From an uncultured Fusicatenibacter sp. (lineage in GTDB: Bacteria > Bacillota > Clostridia > Lachnospirales > Lachnospiraceae), in the NCBI GenBank assembly GCA_902493585.1, contig CABUPZ010000112.1:1-6737 (forward strand): 6,737 bases of DNA, read 5' to 3'. The notes under the pieces were generated by a model. It was not told where the DNA came from. It saw only the letters and a list, made by a program, of their open reading frames with translations, and searched no databases. Every line of letters starts with the position of its first letter. Position 1 is the first letter of the stretch. The position numbers and the translations under genes were made by a program. Below, piece by piece: positions 5,901 to 6,737 of the stretch.

Positions 5901-6194
5901 TTATTCTTCTTTCTTAATCTGCTTCACCGTCTGATTGACATAAGTCGAAAGCCCCGCCACCAGAATTCCCTGTACGATAGACGTAAAGATTGCCATGGCG
6001 ACACTCTGAACTCCCTCCAGCTGCGAAGTGGAAAGCACCCAGATTCCGCAGAGAAGGATGCCGGCTCCGCCCAGAATCAGCGGAATATACTTATCTTTGA
6101 TCCTGTCTGTCTTTTTCAGCGCAATTCCCGCCAGATACAGAACCACCGATACCACCAAAAGTTCCGGCTTCACATAAGATATCATCTCTTCCAT
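5901..6194 (-). CDS. Phage holin, Hol44-like (holin superfamily V)
   Basis: 97-residue membrane protein with three predicted helices: about residues 10-26, 36-55 and 63-84, followed by a charged tail ending KQIKKEE. The start (ISYVKPELLVVSVVLYLAG), the basic/polar loop KKTDRIKDKYIP, and the second helix resemble the Hol44 holin family of Gram-positive phages. Such proteins assemble in the cytoplasmic membrane and open lesions that let the endolysin reach the wall. The ATG at 6194 has AGGAG (6201-6205) exactly 6 nt upstream. It is the first gene of a holin-endolysin pair on one strand, 124 nt apart. No second holin, antiholin or tail gene is seen in the window. I find no convincing promoter; AT-rich sequence at about 6215-6235 contains a TATGAT hexamer without a good -35. 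Confidence 0.85.
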   Translation of the reverse strand: MEEMISYVKPELLVVSVVLYLAGIALKKTDRIKDKYIPLILGGAGILLCGIWVLSTSQLEGVQSVAMAIFTSIVQGILVAGLSTYVNQTVKQIKKEE

Positions 6195-6287
6195 AAAAAA
6201 CTCCTTTTTGACTTCTTACTATCATATATTCAAAAAGTACACGGAGGTTCCTTTCCATGAGCGGGGATTTCGGAATGCAGGACAAAC

Positions 6288-6316
6288 AAAAAACACAGCA
6301 GATATTTTTTGCCGTG
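6288..6316 (-). terminator. Weak terminator-like hairpin upstream of the holin
   Basis: Minus-strand CACGGC (6316-6311) pairs with GCTGTG (6299-6294), six pairs including one G-U, and a run of six T (6293-6288) follows. It would end leftward transcripts arriving from the tRNA/recombinase side before the holin gene, insulating the lysis genes. The stem is short, so confidence is low. Confidence 0.35.
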
Positions 6317-6340
6317 CGTCCTGGATTTCAAAAAAACATA

Positions 6341-6368
6341 TTGATTTTTTCAGTGAAAGTGCTATACT
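6341..6368 (+). promoter_or_regulatory. Promoter of the tRNA-Ala gene
   Basis: TTGATT (6341-6346) and TATACT (6363-6368) are 16 nt apart, and the -10 is extended by an upstream TGC. Transcription would begin around 6375, a few bases before the mature tRNA 5' end at 6378, the usual arrangement for a single tRNA gene. Confidence 0.65.
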
Positions 6369-6377
6369 ACAAGACAT

Positions 6378-6450
6378 GGGGCATTAGCGCAGTTGGGAGC
6401 GCGCAACATTCGCATTGTTGAGGCCGTGGGTTCGAATCCCATATGCTCCA
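6378..6450 (+). tRNA. tRNA-Ala (anticodon CGC)
   Basis: All four arms fold: acceptor GGGGCAT/ATGCTCC with a G3-U70 pair; D-stem GCGC/GCGC with loop AGTTGGGA; anticodon stem CAACA/TGTTG with loop TTCGCAT, hence anticodon CGC reading codon GCG; 5-nt variable loop; T-stem GTGGG/CCCAT with the invariant TTCGAAT loop. G3-U70 is the major alanine identity element, so anticodon and acceptor agree. The discriminator is A73 and no CCA is encoded (TTT follows). GCG is frequent in the reductase gene of this window, so a dedicated isoacceptor is useful here. It stands alone, with its own promoter and terminator. Confidence 0.95.
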
Positions 6451-6465
6451 TTTTTGTATGTAAAA

Positions 6466-6512
6466 AACGGAAGAAATCCATAGATCGAATGGGATTTCTT
6501 CCGTTCTTTTTT
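6466..6512 (+). terminator. Intrinsic terminator of the tRNA gene
   Basis: Perfect 14-bp stem AACGGAAGAAATCC (6466-6479) / GGATTTCTTCCGTT (6492-6505) with a 12-nt loop, followed by T6 (6507-6512). An A-run on the other side makes it potentially bidirectional, so it could also stop read-through coming from the recombinase. Confidence 0.9.
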
Positions 6513-6517
6513 ATTGT

Positions 6518-6532
6518 AATTCAAACACGCTC
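6518..6532 (-). repeat. Half copy of the GAGC(A/G)TGTTT repeat
   Basis: On the minus strand GAGCGTGTTTGAATT. Its first ten bases are identical to one arm of the 4600-4621 hairpin, and GAGCATGTTTGAA on the plus strand at 4612-4624 is the other close relative. Here the second arm is missing. It lies between the tRNA terminator and the recombinase terminator, where a mobile-element junction is plausible. Confidence 0.4.
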
Positions 6533-6537
6533 TAGAC

Positions 6538-6578
6538 AAAAAACCGCGAAAGCCCAGTAAAATCAAGGGTTTCGGGTT
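6538..6578 (-). terminator. Intrinsic terminator of the recombinase gene
   Basis: Minus-strand AACCCGAAACCC (6578-6567) pairs with GGGCTTTCGCGGTT (6555-6542) with two bulged bases. The T6 run (6543-6538) starts inside the stem's final bases. An 11-nt loop separates the arms. It ends the transcript of the recombinase about 45 nt past its stop. Confidence 0.75.
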
Positions 6579-6602
6579 ACAAGGAAGTATCTTCCGATTA
6601 GG

Positions 6603-6631
6603 CGGCATAGCTCCATTCAAGGGTTATGCCG
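6603..6631. terminator. Hairpin overlapping the recombinase stop codon
   Basis: CGGCATA (6603-6609) and TATGCCG (6625-6631) are a perfect 7-bp inverted repeat with a 15-nt loop; the right arm includes part of the TAA stop. On the plus strand it is followed by TCTTTT, on the minus strand by no T-run. It may reinforce the downstream terminator or stop antisense transcription. A separate small hairpin GGAAG/CTTCC lies at 6583-6595. Confidence 0.3.
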
Positions 6632-6737
6632 TCTTTTCCTGTTTATTGGCTTCTTTTTGTTCTGTCTGCGGCTCGGCAGGCAGATGGATTTCTCCCACGA
6701 AGTTAAAGACAATATCCACTTTCTGAAAACGCTTGCC
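6624..6737 (-). CDS. C-terminal end of a probable large serine recombinase (DUF4368-type tail), rest beyond window
   Basis: An open frame enters from the right edge and runs 37 codons to a TAA at 6624. The visible peptide starts GKRFQKVDIVFNFVGEIHLP and ends in a polar Gln/Glu/Lys-rich tail. The pattern of basic residues, then Q-x-VDI-x-F-x-FVG-x-I, resembles the extreme C-terminus of the DUF4368 segment found in TnpX-like large serine recombinases carried by clostridial integrative elements. These enzymes cut and rejoin att sites to insert or excise an element. Only the tail is seen, so catalytic serine and recombinase domains cannot be checked. The frame is followed by two hairpins, consistent with a true gene end. 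Confidence 0.6.
   Translation of the reverse strand, partial: GKRFQKVDIVFNFVGEIHLPAEPQTEQKEANKQEKTA

Noticed and set aside
2356..6194. One long operon from holin to histidine kinase
   Set aside because: All genes share the strand, but there are separate promoter candidates before the structured element and before the response regulator, plus a 377-nt gap. Read-through is possible but not shown.
5760..6260. Plus-strand 166-codon open frame with a Leu/Phe/Ser-rich start
   Set aside because: It is the translation of the pyrimidine-rich strand of the holin-endolysin spacer and the antisense of the holin. The apparent hydrophobic membrane segment is a by-product of T/C-rich codons.
6257..6421. 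Plus-strand 54-codon ORF with a GGAGG 9 nt upstream of its ATG
   Set aside because: It has a good ribosome binding site but runs through the tRNA promoter and half of the tRNA, and the product has no recognisable feature. Probably chance.
6300..6450. attL/attR duplication of the tRNA 3' end as proof of integration
   Set aside because: No second copy of the T-arm or acceptor 3' sequence is present in the window, so integration into this tRNA cannot be claimed.
6384..6620. Minus-strand 78-codon open frame ending YGIRTHGLNNANVARSQLR
   Set aside because: This tail is the translated antisense of the tRNA, a well-known annotation artefact; the rest covers two terminators.

Overview
The window looks like chromosomal DNA from an anaerobic Gram-positive Clostridia, most probably a Lachnospiraceae (a Blautia/Dorea/Ruminococcus-type gut bacterium). 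This is inferred from strong AGGAG-type ribosome binding sites, moderate GC, a CoA-disulfide-reductase-like flavoprotein of clostridial type, a Hol44-like holin, and a recombinase tail of the DUF4368 type. No 16S or other definitive marker is present, so the genus is not established.

Layout, left to right. (1) 1-1202, minus: most of a FAD/NAD(P)H disulfide reductase whose C-terminus lies beyond the left edge. (2) 1203-1388: a divergent intergenic region carrying a good promoter for the next gene and a 7+7 bp palindrome overlapping it. (3) 1389-2309, plus: a LysR-type regulator, probably controlling itself and perhaps the divergent reductase. (4) 2310-2355: a perfect 12-bp hairpin shared by two convergent genes. 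(5) 4508-2356, minus: an OmpR-family response regulator and its membrane histidine kinase, translationally coupled by an ATGA overlap. (6) 4509-4885: no protein gene. It holds two tandem extended -10 elements for the two-component operon and, behind a separate TATAAT promoter, about 235 nt with nested inverted repeats whose wobble pairs favour an RNA read from the minus strand. (7) 6194-4886, minus: a phage-type lysis cassette, a three-helix holin followed by an M15 L-alanoyl-D-glutamate-type peptidase with C-terminal wall-binding repeats, separated by a 124-nt spacer that is about 91% purine on the coding strand. (8) 6378-6450, plus: tRNA-Ala(CGC) with its own promoter and terminator. (9) 6624-6737, minus: the last 37 codons of a probable large serine recombinase, with its own terminator.

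Functionally there are three blocks: a redox enzyme with its likely regulator; a two-component system of unknown stimulus; and a lysis cassette lying alone (no capsid, tail or integrase genes in view) between a two-component operon and a tRNA/recombinase junction. That arrangement suggests a prophage remnant or an orphan lysis module at the edge of a mobile element. The most interesting unexplained parts are the structured stretch at 4600-4834, the polypurine spacer between holin and endolysin, and a GAGC(A/G)TGTTT motif that recurs at the structured element and at the recombinase edge.
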